Below, in pieces: positions 16,250 through 23,941 of a DNA stretch of 64,000 nt (within the stretch, counting starts at the first letter, position 1; every line of letters starts with the position of its first letter). The notes under the pieces are model-generated. The model did no database searches. It saw only the letters and a list, made by a program, of their open reading frames with translations, and was not told the DNA's origin. The DNA is taken from NCBI RefSeq assembly GCF_900115675.1, contig NZ_FOXI01000010.1, positions 1 to 64,000 of the forward strand, in the 5' to 3' direction. This DNA comes from Halolamina pelagica. GTDB taxonomy: Archaea; Halobacteriota; Halobacteria; Halobacteriales; Haloferacaceae. The position numbers were made by a program, and so were the translations under genes.

Positions 16250-16537
16250 TCAGTCCTGTGGCGTTTTGCTCTGTTCGACGAGGCGCTCGCCACAGGCGGC
16301 CTCGTCGATCGAGTGCACCGCCGCACCGAGATCCTCGATCGTTTCGTAGACCGCCTCGACGCGGATCGGATCGCCCTCGACGGTCATCTTGACGTTCTGG
16401 ACTTCCTCCTCGTTCTCGGCCAGGACGACGTTGACGCCGTCGACGCCGTCGATGTCGGCGACGGCCTCGGCGGTCGTGACGACATCCGGATCGTACGGTT
16501 TCAACAGGTCGAGGACGAGTCGTCGAGCTGTGACCAT
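16250..16537 (-). CDS. DUF211 family protein
   Basis: A 95-residue ferredoxin-like alpha/beta protein from ATG 16537 (an ATG at 16558 would add seven residues). Family features are RRLVLDLLKPYDPDVVTTAE, DGVDGVNVVLAENEEEVQNV and MTVEGDPIRVEAVYETIEDLG. DUF211 proteins are archaeal, oligomeric and of unknown function; a Ca2+-binding assembly is known structurally for one. Placement directly before a VIT1-type metal transporter suggests a regulatory or metal-sensing role. Confidence 0.8.
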   Translation of the reverse strand: MVTARRLVLDLLKPYDPDVVTTAEAVADIDGVDGVNVVLAENEEEVQNVKMTVEGDPIRVEAVYETIEDLGAAVHSIDEAACGERLVEQSKTPQD

Positions 16538-16558
16538 GTCGAACAGTTGTCGCCCCAT

Positions 16559-17088
16559 CGCTTAATCCCGGGGGCCGGTGGTCGTCAGACGGGAAGTCAG
16601 TAGTGAATGGCCGTGGAACCGGTCTCAGTCGGCCGATCGTACCCGGCGGCACAGTTCGGAAGCCAAGGGTTCGGATCACGGTCGGGGGGCACCGTTCGAA
16701 CCGGCGGGAAACGCTGGCAAGGTGAGGACGCGACAACCCGCAGGATCGAGTGGATTCGACGCATCGACGGGATCGGACGCAATCGGGACGACACACTCTC
16801 GCTGCCCACCTCCTGAGGGGGAAGACGGACCGGTCGTCCCCCCACTATCAGCCCTCGGGAATCGTCGTCCCGTCGATCGGTTCGGTCGGATCCGAAACCG
16901 GGCGCAGCGTGAGCCCGTTTTCACACGCCGGACGCGAAGACGATGTTCCACGGCCGCCCCGGCAACCCCCGCCACTTCGGGTGCCTTCGTTACCTTCGGC
17001 ACCTGCGTTTGCGAAACCGAGTCACTGCCAGTCGCTCCGGGAGCGGGATGACCCGTGGTTTAACTACGGGCGGAGCGACTATTGATCA
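16559..17088. other. Intergenic region, no gene seen
   Basis: About 530 bases between DUF211 and the LOV kinase. Open frames here are Arg/Ser-rich without haloarchaeal acidic composition and match nothing I know. Near 16817-16843 there is a weak GC hairpin. The last 60 bases hold the kinase promoter. Confidence 0.5.
17030..17080 (+). promoter_or_regulatory. Nested inverted repeats over the LOV-kinase promoter
   Basis: The outer arms are AGTCGCTCCG (17030-17039) and CGGAGCGACT (17071-17080), a perfect 10-base inverted repeat. Between them, 17052-17070 is a 19-base near-palindrome (CCCGT.GTT.AAC.ACGGG) whose centre GGTTTAAC is also the best TATA candidate, about 29 bases before the ATG at 17089. 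Confidence 0.55.
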
Positions 17089-18903
17089 ATGACGGATTCG
17101 TTCCCCGGGGGAATCGAGGGAGCCATCGACGAGCAGGGGCTCATCGCCGACGTCGGGGAGGGCGTGTCCGTTCTCCACATCGAGGACGACGAGCGTTTCG
17201 CCGACCTGGTCTCGACGTTCCTGGAACGCCAGCGCGACTACTTCACCGTCGAGACGGAAACCGACCCCCGGGCGGCTCTCGATCGCCTGGAACACGCCGA
17301 CGTGGACTGCGTCGTCTGCGACTACGACATGCCGGGCCTGGACGGCTTGGAGGTACTCGAACGCGTCCGCGCGGAGTATCCGGACCTCCCGTTCGTCCTC
17401 TTCACCGGGAAGGGTAGCGAGGAGATCGCCAGCGAGGCGATCTCCAAGGGGGTCACGGAGTACCTACAGAAGGGCGGCGGCACCGAGCAGTACGCGGTGC
17501 TGGCCAACCGGATCGAGCAGGCCGTGGCGCGGTACCGCGCGGAGCGACAGGTGACACGCGGGTTCCACGCGATCGAGACTGCCCACGACGGTATCAGCCT
17601 CCTCGACGAGGGCGGCCAGTTCATCTACGTCAACGAGGCGTACGCCGACATCACCGGCTACGACCGGGAGGAGCTGATCGGCACCCACTGGGACGTCCTG
17701 TATCCGGCCGGCGAACTGGACCGGGCCTACAACGAGATGATCCCCGCGGCCCGGGAGGGCGAGTGGAGGGGACGGACCGTCTACGTCCGGAAGGACGGCG
17801 ACACCGTCGACGTCGACCACCGGATCACCTTCACGACGGACGACACGCTGATCTGCACCATCACCGACGTGTCCGAGGACGAAGCGGTACGCGAAGAACT
17901 GTCGCTGAAGGAACGCGCGATGGACGAGGCACCCATCGGGATCACGATCACCGACCCCGAGCAGGCGGACAATCCCATCGTCTACGCCAACGACGGGTTC
18001 GTCGAACTGACCGGCTACGCTCGCGAGGAGATCACGGGGGAGAACTGTCGGTTCCTCCAGGGCGAGGAGACGCGTGCGGAGCCGGTCACGGCGATGCGAG
18101 AGGCCGTCGCCGACGCCGAGCCGGTCACCGTCGAGCTTCGTAACTACCGGGCCGACGGCGACCTGTTCTGGAACCGCGTCAGTATCGCGCCGATCCGGGG
18201 CGCGGACGGCGACCCCGACTACTTCGTCGGCTTCCAAGAGGACGTGACCGAACGCCACGCGATCCAGGAGCGACACGAGGAGTGGATCCAGCTGATGCGG
18301 GGGTTCGGGGACGTGCTGTCACACGATTTGCAGACGCCGCTCTCCGTGATCCGTGGTCGCGTGGAGTTAGCACAGGAGACGGGCGATGTCGGTCACCTCG
18401 AGGATATCGACGAGCCGATCGACCGGATGGCGGCGCTGATCGAGGACGTCGCAGCGGTGATGGAGACCGGCGAACTGGTGAGCGACGAAGCGCCCGTCGA
18501 CGTGGCGGCGGTCGCGGAGGAGGTCTGGCAGACGTTGGAGGTCGGCGACGCGTCGCTGGCTCTCGACGACGGGACGCCGACCGTGGCCGCCGACGAGGAC
18601 GCGCTGCGACGGCTGCTCGAGAACCTGCTGGGGAACTCGCTGGAACACGGCGGGGACGCCGTGACGATCCGCGTCGGGGGGCTGGACGGCGAGGCGGGGT
18701 TTTACGTCGCCGACGACGGCCCGGGGATCCCGGAGGCGGAACGGGACGACGTGTTCACCCCCGGGTTCACGACGAAGGAGGGCGGCAGCGGGCTCGGGAT
18801 GGCCAGCGTGGCCCAGATCGTCGCTGCTCACGGCTGGGAGATCCGGGTTCGGGACGGGATCGACGGCGGCGCCCGGTTCGAGATCGTCGACGTCGAGGCG
18901 TAA
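17089..18903 (+). CDS. REC-PAS-LOV-histidine kinase (putative blue-light sensor)
   Basis: A 604-residue cytoplasmic sensor kinase. Receiver at residues 27-143 with acidic pair D33-D34 and phosphoacceptor D78 (CDYDMPGLDG). PAS at about 158-262. LOV-type PAS at about 277-388 with GENCRFLQGEE, where C320 is the flavin-adduct cysteine, and the flavin-contact residues N352 (RNY), N362 (FWN) and Q383 (GFQEDV). HisKA follows with H412 (SHDLQTPLSV), then HATPase with LENLLGNSLEHG, VADDGPGIP and GSGLGMASV. No membrane segments. No response regulator is adjacent, so the partner is elsewhere; the N-terminal REC may act as a phosphate sink. Confidence 0.9.
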   Translation: MTDSFPGGIEGAIDEQGLIADVGEGVSVLHIEDDERFADLVSTFLERQRDYFTVETETDPRAALDRLEHADVDCVVCDYDMPGLDGLEVLERVRAEYPDLPFVLFTGKGSEEIASEAISKGVTEYLQKGGGTEQYAVLANRIEQAVARYRAERQVTRGFHAIETAHDGISLLDEGGQFIYVNEAYADITGYDREELIGTHWDVLYPAGELDRAYNEMIPAAREGEWRGRTVYVRKDGDTVDVDHRITFTTDDTLICTITDVSEDEAVREELSLKERAMDEAPIGITITDPEQADNPIVYANDGFVELTGYAREEITGENCRFLQGEETRAEPVTAMREAVADAEPVTVELRNYRADGDLFWNRVSIAPIRGADGDPDYFVGFQEDVTERHAIQERHEEWIQLMRGFGDVLSHDLQTPLSVIRGRVELAQETGDVGHLEDIDEPIDRMAALIEDVAAVMETGELVSDEAPVDVAAVAEEVWQTLEVGDASLALDDGTPTVAADEDALRRLLENLLGNSLEHGGDAVTIRVGGLDGEAGFYVADDGPGIPEAERDDVFTPGFTTKEGGSGLGMASVAQIVAAHGWEIRVRDGIDGGARFEIVDVEA

Positions 18904-18961
18904 CTGACGGGGTTCCACCTCGCGAATCGGGTCACGTATCCGTGAAGAAAGGTCGGCGTGG

Positions 18962-19522
18962 TCAGCCGAGGACGTATTCGAGGACGGGGTAGCGCTCGAC
19001 GAGCGCTTCGCCGCCGACCTCGTACTGTTCGATGTACTGGTCGAGTCCCAGGATGCGGCCCGCAGCGAAGGCGCCGACCGCGAGGAACACGAGCATGTAC
19101 GCGAAGTCCCCGTTGATGAACCCGTGGGCGATCTCCCAGTTGCCGAAGTAGAACATCGCCATCATCAGCGCGCCGAAGAACGCCGCGAGGCGGACCAGCG
19201 CGCCCACGAGCAGGCCTACCCCGATGAGCAGCTCGCCCCACGGCACGGCGACGTTCGCGAACTCGACGAACCACGGCGTCGACCCCATCCACGCGAACAT
19301 CCCCGCGAGCGGGTTCCCGTTCGTCGCGGCAACGTTCGACAGGTAGCCGCCGGCGCCGAACTCGCCGGTGACCTTCGTGAAGCCGGAGTAGGCGAACGCG
19401 TACCCCATCATGAGGCGGAGCGCGAGCACGAACCACGCGCTGAGACTGTGGACTTTCCCGCCGACGGTCAGGCCGCCGACTCTGCTCTCGAGCTGGTTCA
19501 TGCCGGGGTCGAGTGTGGACAT
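18962..19522 (-). CDS. DoxX family membrane protein
   Basis: A 186-residue protein with four hydrophobic helices and the DoxX pattern (FVLALRLMMGYAFAYSGFTK, VAVPWGELLIGVGLLVGALV, AAFFGALMMAMFYFGNW). The haloarchaeal members resemble the thiosulfate:quinone oxidoreductase subunit DoxD and the MauE/DoxX superfamily; function is usually unassigned. ATG 19522 follows a possible GGTG ribosome site and a CTATATGC box about 43 bases upstream. It shares a divergent promoter region with the HTH gene at 19637. Confidence 0.82.
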   Translation of the reverse strand: MSTLDPGMNQLESRVGGLTVGGKVHSLSAWFVLALRLMMGYAFAYSGFTKVTGEFGAGGYLSNVAATNGNPLAGMFAWMGSTPWFVEFANVAVPWGELLIGVGLLVGALVRLAAFFGALMMAMFYFGNWEIAHGFINGDFAYMLVFLAVGAFAAGRILGLDQYIEQYEVGGEALVERYPVLEYVLG

Positions 19523-19604
19523 AGTTATTGCACCTTCAACTACCCGTAGGTCGGGACGGAGCATATAGCTGTGAGCCGACGTTCCGGGTCAGAAAATCGA
19601 CGGG

Positions 19605-19612
19605 CTATATTA
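19605..19612 (+). promoter_or_regulatory. TATA box of the small HTH gene
   Basis: CTATATTA begins 32 bases before the GTG at 19637, a spacing that supports the GTG as a leaderless start. Confidence 0.5.
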
Positions 19613-19636
19613 CCCCTCTGTCGCGTGTAGGGACGT

Positions 19637-19987
19637 GTGACCGAGGAGCCAGTCCCGGCGGACGTCTTCGCCACCCTCGACGACGAGTACGCCCGCGACA
19701 TCCTCGTGGCGACGAAGACGGCGCGGCTGTCGGCGAAGGAACTCAGCGAGGAGTGCGACATGTCACGGCCGACCGTCTCCCGTCGCGTCAGCCGCCTGGT
19801 CGAACAGGGCCTCCTCGAGGAGTACACGCACGTCGACCCGGGCGGCCGACACTACAGCGAGTACGAGGCGCGGCTCGAACGCGTCGAAGTGTTCCTCCGG
19901 GCGGAGGGCTTCGACGTCAAGATCGACGTCCGGCCGGACCCCGCCGACCGGATCGCGTCCCTCTTCGAGGAGATGCGGGGAGACTGA
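19637..19987 (+). CDS. Winged-helix transcription regulator (ArsR/MarR-like)
   Basis: A 116-residue protein starting at GTG. HTH core is LSAKELSEECDMSRPTVSRRVSRLVEQGLLEEYTHVD, followed by a beta wing and the helical VEVFLRAEGFDVKIDVRPDPAD. No cysteine metal site is present apart from the Cys of SEECDM. It is followed after 3 bases by a small membrane protein, a pairing repeated in haloarchaeal genomes. The target is probably its own operon or the divergent DoxX gene. Confidence 0.82.
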   Translation: MTEEPVPADVFATLDDEYARDILVATKTARLSAKELSEECDMSRPTVSRRVSRLVEQGLLEEYTHVDPGGRHYSEYEARLERVEVFLRAEGFDVKIDVRPDPADRIASLFEEMRGD

Positions 19988-19990
19988 CCC

Positions 19991-20266
19991 ATGGAACACA
20001 CGCTATACGTCGTCGCCAAACTGTTCACGACCGCACTCGCGCTGGTGATCGCCTCCCAGGCCTACCGCGGGTACCAACGGCACAGCACGCAGTTACTCCT
20101 GTACGTCGCAGTCGGCTTCGGGCTCGTCGGGCTCGGCGGCCTCCTCGAGGGCGTGCTGTTCGAGGTCCTCCAGGTATCGATCTTCGAAGCGGGCTTCATC
20201 GCGGCCGTCGTCACCGCCGCGGGAATGCTCTCGATCCTGTACGCCCTCTACGCGCCGAACCCCTGA
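19991..20266 (+). CDS. Small membrane protein (DUF7521-like)
   Basis: A 91-residue protein with three hydrophobic helices (LYVVAKLFTTALALVIASQAY, LLLYVAVGFGLVGLGGLLEG, GFIAAVVTAAGMLSILYALYA) and almost no loops. Haloarchaeal proteins of this shape follow a winged-helix gene and are of unknown function. It starts 3 bases after the stop of that regulator, so the two are translationally linked. A membrane tether or signal input for the regulator is possible. Confidence 0.75.
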   Translation: MEHTLYVVAKLFTTALALVIASQAYRGYQRHSTQLLLYVAVGFGLVGLGGLLEGVLFEVLQVSIFEAGFIAAVVTAAGMLSILYALYAPNP

Positions 20267-20326
20267 GTTCCGGGTCGGTATCGCCGGTTCCGCGGTTCGG
20301 GTAACAGCGGTAAGTGCAGCGACCTC

Positions 20327-20582
20327 TTTTACCGGGGTCCTCGCTCGCTTCGCTCGGTCGAACCCCGGTAAAACCCGTTGATGCCAAAAGGCCGCCTTCG
20401 CGGGGTTTCACCCCGCTCCGGCGGGGAACCGCTCGCTCCCGCTGGTCGCTCGCGGTTGCTTCTCAGGAGATGTATTTTCCGCGAACGAGCGAAGCGAGTG
20501 AGTGGGCCGAGGAACCCCGAAGGGGGTGACGACGGCTTTTGGTCAAGCTTTTGCAAGGGCCCTCCGGAGCCCGACGCAAAAG
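20327..20582. repeat. Cluster of hairpins in a non-coding region
   Basis: Three perfect stem-loops are visible. One has TTTTACCGGGGT at 20327-20338 and ACCCCGGTAAAA at 20362-20373 around a 23-base loop. The second is GCGGGGT-TTC-ACCCCGC at 20400-20416. The third has CTTTTGC at 20548-20554 and GCAAAAG at 20576-20582, with an inner GGGC/GCCC pair. Runs such as CGCTCGCTTCGCTCG and GAACGAGCGAAGCGAG occur between them. The Arg/Ser-rich frames across it are not protein-like. It could be a structured transcript, a terminator array or a miniature mobile repeat. Confidence 0.6.
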
Positions 20583-20684
20583 GTCGGTGGGCAACCCAAC
20601 GTACCGCCTGTTTCACCGCGTATCGTACCCGCTCATAGGGCTGGGGGGGACAGTACCAAGAGCGGCGGGCCCCATTGTGGGGGT

Positions 20685-21284
20685 ATGACTTCCTGGGACG
20701 AACGATTTCGCACCGGAGAGTATCCCGCCAACCCGGATCCGTCACCAGTTCTACGCGAGTACGTCGACGAGACAGCCGACGGACGGGCGCTTGATGTCGC
20801 GTGTGGAACGGGCCGCAACGCGCTCTTTCTCGCCGAGCAGGGGTACGAGGTCGACGCGCTTGATCGGTCCATCGAGGGGCTCCGCTTGACCGAAGCGAAC
20901 GCCGTGGAGCAGGGCGTCGACGACCGGATCAATCCGATCCAGGCCGATGCAACGGAGTTCGAGTACCCCGAGGGGCGATACGACGTCGTGACGATCAGTT
21001 TCTTCCGGGTGGTTGACCGCCTGACCGACATCAAGGGAGCACTGCGGCCCGACGGACTGTTCTTCTACCAGCACCACCTCCGTTCGGAGCCCCCGGCAAC
21101 GGTCGGGCCGAGTACCGACCGCCACCGGTTCGGGGCGAACGAACTCCTCCGCGCCTGCCTCGATCTGACCGTCCTCTACTACGAAGAATCGAGCGAGAAC
21201 CGGGACGGGGAACTCTCGGCGACCGTCGAAGTGGTCGCTCGCAACAGCCACGGTGACGCTCAATCGTATCCCGAAACGCGATAG
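20685..21284 (+). CDS. TehB-like class I SAM methyltransferase
   Basis: A 199-residue protein. The first 30 residues (WDERFRTGEYPANPDPSPVL) and the SAM motif ALDVACGTGRNALFLAEQGYEVDALD are typical of the TehB/thiopurine methyltransferase group. It continues VVTISFFRVVDRLTDIKGALRPDG. ATG 20685 is used; the longer frame upstream runs into the hairpin region. Substrate unknown; relatives methylate tellurite, selenite or thiols. Confidence 0.85.
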   Translation: MTSWDERFRTGEYPANPDPSPVLREYVDETADGRALDVACGTGRNALFLAEQGYEVDALDRSIEGLRLTEANAVEQGVDDRINPIQADATEFEYPEGRYDVVTISFFRVVDRLTDIKGALRPDGLFFYQHHLRSEPPATVGPSTDRHRFGANELLRACLDLTVLYYEESSENRDGELSATVEVVARNSHGDAQSYPETR

Positions 21285-21723
21285 CGACGAACTCGCTTTC
21301 GAGGGTTTCAGCGACGATACACATCGACGAACCAGCACCCCTCTTCGTGGTCGCAGATCTCCGAGGAGTTCGGTCGGTTCGCCGAGAACCACGCACCGGT
21401 CCTCCGTCGCAGCCGGCCGGACGCTCCTCGACGCCGCTCGGCGGGGAGGTCCCCGCGGATCCCTCGATATCCCCCGACGTCTCCGGCGGCGCGATCGTCC
21501 GTTCAAGTGGTCCTTCAGTGCACTCTCGGAAGGGGATCCCCTCGCGACCGGCGATCCCCGAGGCGTCGACGACCCGCCCGGCTCACCGATAGAACGAGAA
21601 CCACGCCGCTCTCGATGGTTGATACCTCGACACTGTACGAGCACTGTTCTGCTTCCGGCCTGCCGGGACCGGATCACCCCTATCGGACTGACGCCCGCCT
21701 CAGTGGCCTCCCGATGGAACTTC
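21285..21723. other. Intergenic region, nothing recognised
   Basis: About 440 bases between the convergent TehB-like methyltransferase and dgcA-like genes. Several open frames cross it on both strands but are Arg/Ser/Pro-rich, lack acidic bias and show no recognisable motif. No repeat or RNA gene is seen. Confidence 0.4.
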
Positions 21724-22776
21724 TCACTCTGAAGGGGTCACTCCGTGACCCGGCCCCGAGATGTCGTGAATAGGACCGTCCGCGTCGACGATATCTGACT
21801 CGAGCAGACGGTTTCCATCCAAGTCGATATAGTCGAACGACCCGATCCCGGCAACGACGTGGGCGCTCGTATGGATGCCGACCGCACTCTCCAACATACA
21901 ACCGATCATCAACTCCAGGTCGGCACCCTCGGCAATAGCAGCGATATCCCCGACTGCTAGAGGTCCAGATTTGCCGAGTTTGGCATTGATCACGTCGGCG
22001 GCCCCCTCGCGGACGACTTGGATCGCGTCGGCCGGCGTGAAAACCGCTTCGTCAGCCGCGATCGGGAGATCGACCCGGTCACGCGCCTGCGCGAGGCCGG
22101 CGATATCGGTCGCCGGGACGGGTTGCTCTATCAGTTCCAGGTCGACCCCCCTGCTCGCTAGCTCTTCGGCAAACTGAGCGGTTTCCTTTGGTGTCCATCC
22201 TTGGTTCGCGTCGACTTTCAGGGCCACGTTCGGTGCCGCCTCCGCAACAGCACTGACTCGCTCAACGTCAGCCGTAACGTCGGTTCCCGTCTTGACTTTC
22301 AGGTGCTTGTATCCCCGTTCCGTCGCGGAGACTGCGCGCTCGGCCGCCTTTTCCGCCGGAAGAATCGGAATCGTCAGGTCCGTCTCGACGGGAGTCGGTT
22401 CCCCACCGAACAGCGCAGAGAGCGGGATTCCTTCCTCCCGGCAGTAGGCATCGAGGATGGCCGTCTCGATCGCAAACAGCGCCGATGCCATTCCCGGGAA
22501 CGTTTCTCGAACGTCCCCGACTAGTTGGCGGTACTCACCGACCGGCCGACCCTCGATCACCGCCGCAGTTGCCCGGGCAGTTTCGACGGCAGCCGCCTGA
22601 GTCTCACCGGTTACTGGTGGGATCGGCGATCCTTCACCGTACCCAGTGACTCCACACTCAGTCTCAACCGTTACGAGGAGGTTCGATGCTTCGTGCTGTG
22701 TGCCCAGCGAGATCTCGAACGGCTCCTTCAGCGACAAGTCGACCGGCCGAACTGTGAGGTTCGTAATACTGCTCAC
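21724..22776 (-). CDS. dgcA: Enolase-superfamily racemase, DgcA-like (N-acetyl-D-glutamate racemase candidate)
   Basis: A 350-residue member of the muconate-lactonizing/dipeptide-epimerase group. Catalytic features: the Lys pair in HLKVKTGTD, metal ligands in ALKVDANQGW (Asp), ELIEQPV (Glu) and IAADEAVF (Asp), and the opposing Lys in VINAKLGKSG. By fold alone it could be an L-Ala-D/L-Glu epimerase. The adjacent DUF1611 gene, overlapping by 4 bases, matches the DgcN-DgcA pair described for D-glutamate catabolism in marine bacteria and haloarchaea, where DgcA racemises N-acetyl-D-glutamate. Confidence 0.82.
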   Translation of the reverse strand: MSSITNLTVRPVDLSLKEPFEISLGTQHEASNLLVTVETECGVTGYGEGSPIPPVTGETQAAAVETARATAAVIEGRPVGEYRQLVGDVRETFPGMASALFAIETAILDAYCREEGIPLSALFGGEPTPVETDLTIPILPAEKAAERAVSATERGYKHLKVKTGTDVTADVERVSAVAEAAPNVALKVDANQGWTPKETAQFAEELASRGVDLELIEQPVPATDIAGLAQARDRVDLPIAADEAVFTPADAIQVVREGAADVINAKLGKSGPLAVGDIAAIAEGADLELMIGCMLESAVGIHTSAHVVAGIGSFDYIDLDGNRLLESDIVDADGPIHDISGPGHGVTPSE

Positions 22777-23855
22777 TGATCCGTCCCCTCGAGGTGAACT
22801 CCCTTTTCGTCCCTCAGCGTCTCCCGGACTACTGATAGCAGTTCGGACGCGCCTCCCTCGTGGTACACGTTGGAGGCCGGCAATCCGTAGCGTTCCGCTT
22901 GCTCGTCCGGATCACCCCATGTCGAAAGCGCGGCCACACGAGCATCGGACAGGTCCTCAATGAGACGGACCTCCTTCTCGACTCCCTCGACCTGGAATCG
23001 CTCGAAGTGTGTTCGACCCTCGCGTACCGGTTCGTCAGCTAGCACCACCGCATCCGGCCACGCCCCGTGGAGGATAGACAGTGTGACACCCGAGTAGGCC
23101 CGGTGCGTGAGGGATGCCTGCCCCTCCACGAACACGAGGTCGTGATCGGTACCGACCGCGGTCACTAGGTCCTCCACAACGCCGGCAGTAAAGTCGGCAG
23201 GGACGCGGTCAACAACCACGCCCTCATGGGCGCCGACCATTATCCCGGTCTGACCGGTGGCAACCCACCCGGCGTCGAGGCCGGCGGCCCGAGCCGCTTG
23301 ATACAACTCGAAGGTCGTTGTCCGCTTCCCGACTGCACAGTCGGTCCCCAGCGTGAGAACCACGTCGGCGTTCACGTCGTCCACGGACCCGTCGCCGACA
23401 CGGAGATCATCGTCGGCGGGAGGCTTTCGGACATCGAACAGCCGGACACCGTGCTGATCGGCTAAGTTCTTCCAACGGTCCTCCTCACCCAGAAAGACGT
23501 GCAATCCGGAGACGATATCACAGCCGGCACGGATCGCGTCCTCCATGTCTGTGATCCAGGCCTCGGGCAGCTCTCCACCTGCGGGTGCCACGCCGATGAC
23601 GAGTGCTGCAGCCTCCGGGGCCTCGTCGAGAGCTGCTTCGACGGACTCGACGATGGGTACCTCCGGGGCATCGGGCTTTCCGAGAACGTCCGCCGGCGTG
23701 CGTCCAGCAGTATCGGTATCCACGATGGCCCGAGTATCGAACACTTCACTGTGCATGACCACCCCGTTAGCGGTTTTGCCGCCCGTCTCTCCGAACTCGC
23801 CCTCTGCGAGGACGATTGCCGGGACGGGAACGTCGAATACGTCTCGGAGGTTCAT
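22773..23855 (-). CDS. dgcN: DUF1611 protein, DgcN-like (D-glutamate N-acetyltransferase candidate)
   Basis: A 360-residue two-domain protein: a Rossmann-like N-terminal half and a P-loop C-terminal half with LGTDCAVGKRTTTFEL. FVEGQASLTHRAYSGVTLSI is the characteristic DUF1611 motif. Proteins of this type (DgcN) acetylate D-glutamate before racemisation by DgcA. It leads a two-gene operon with the racemase. A TATA-like AGTTTAGG lies about 30 bases before the ATG on the minus strand, fitting a leaderless transcript. Confidence 0.82.
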   Translation of the reverse strand: MNLRDVFDVPVPAIVLAEGEFGETGGKTANGVVMHSEVFDTRAIVDTDTAGRTPADVLGKPDAPEVPIVESVEAALDEAPEAAALVIGVAPAGGELPEAWITDMEDAIRAGCDIVSGLHVFLGEEDRWKNLADQHGVRLFDVRKPPADDDLRVGDGSVDDVNADVVLTLGTDCAVGKRTTTFELYQAARAAGLDAGWVATGQTGIMVGAHEGVVVDRVPADFTAGVVEDLVTAVGTDHDLVFVEGQASLTHRAYSGVTLSILHGAWPDAVVLADEPVREGRTHFERFQVEGVEKEVRLIEDLSDARVAALSTWGDPDEQAERYGLPASNVYHEGGASELLSVVRETLRDEKGVHLEGTDQ

Positions 23856-23941
23856 CGTGCCGGAGCGTTGGCGGACGTTTTCCTAAACTACACCCCCTTC
23901 CATGAAAGGCTGAAAACGAGTACGCTCCCCCGCGATCGACT

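Noticed and set aside
16817-16843. GC-rich hairpin as a terminator
   Set aside because: Stem has mismatches, no T-run follows, and no gene ends nearby on the plus strand.
16578-17051. Open frame between DUF211 and the LOV kinase
   Set aside because: Composition is Arg/Pro/Thr without acidic bias and no motif is recognised.
20502-20684. N-terminal extension of the TehB-like methyltransferase
   Set aside because: It runs through the hairpin region and reads as non-protein sequence; ATG 20685 gives a family-typical start.
21253-21732. Open frame after the TehB-like methyltransferase
   Set aside because: Arg/Ser-rich, overlaps both neighbours, no recognisable domain.
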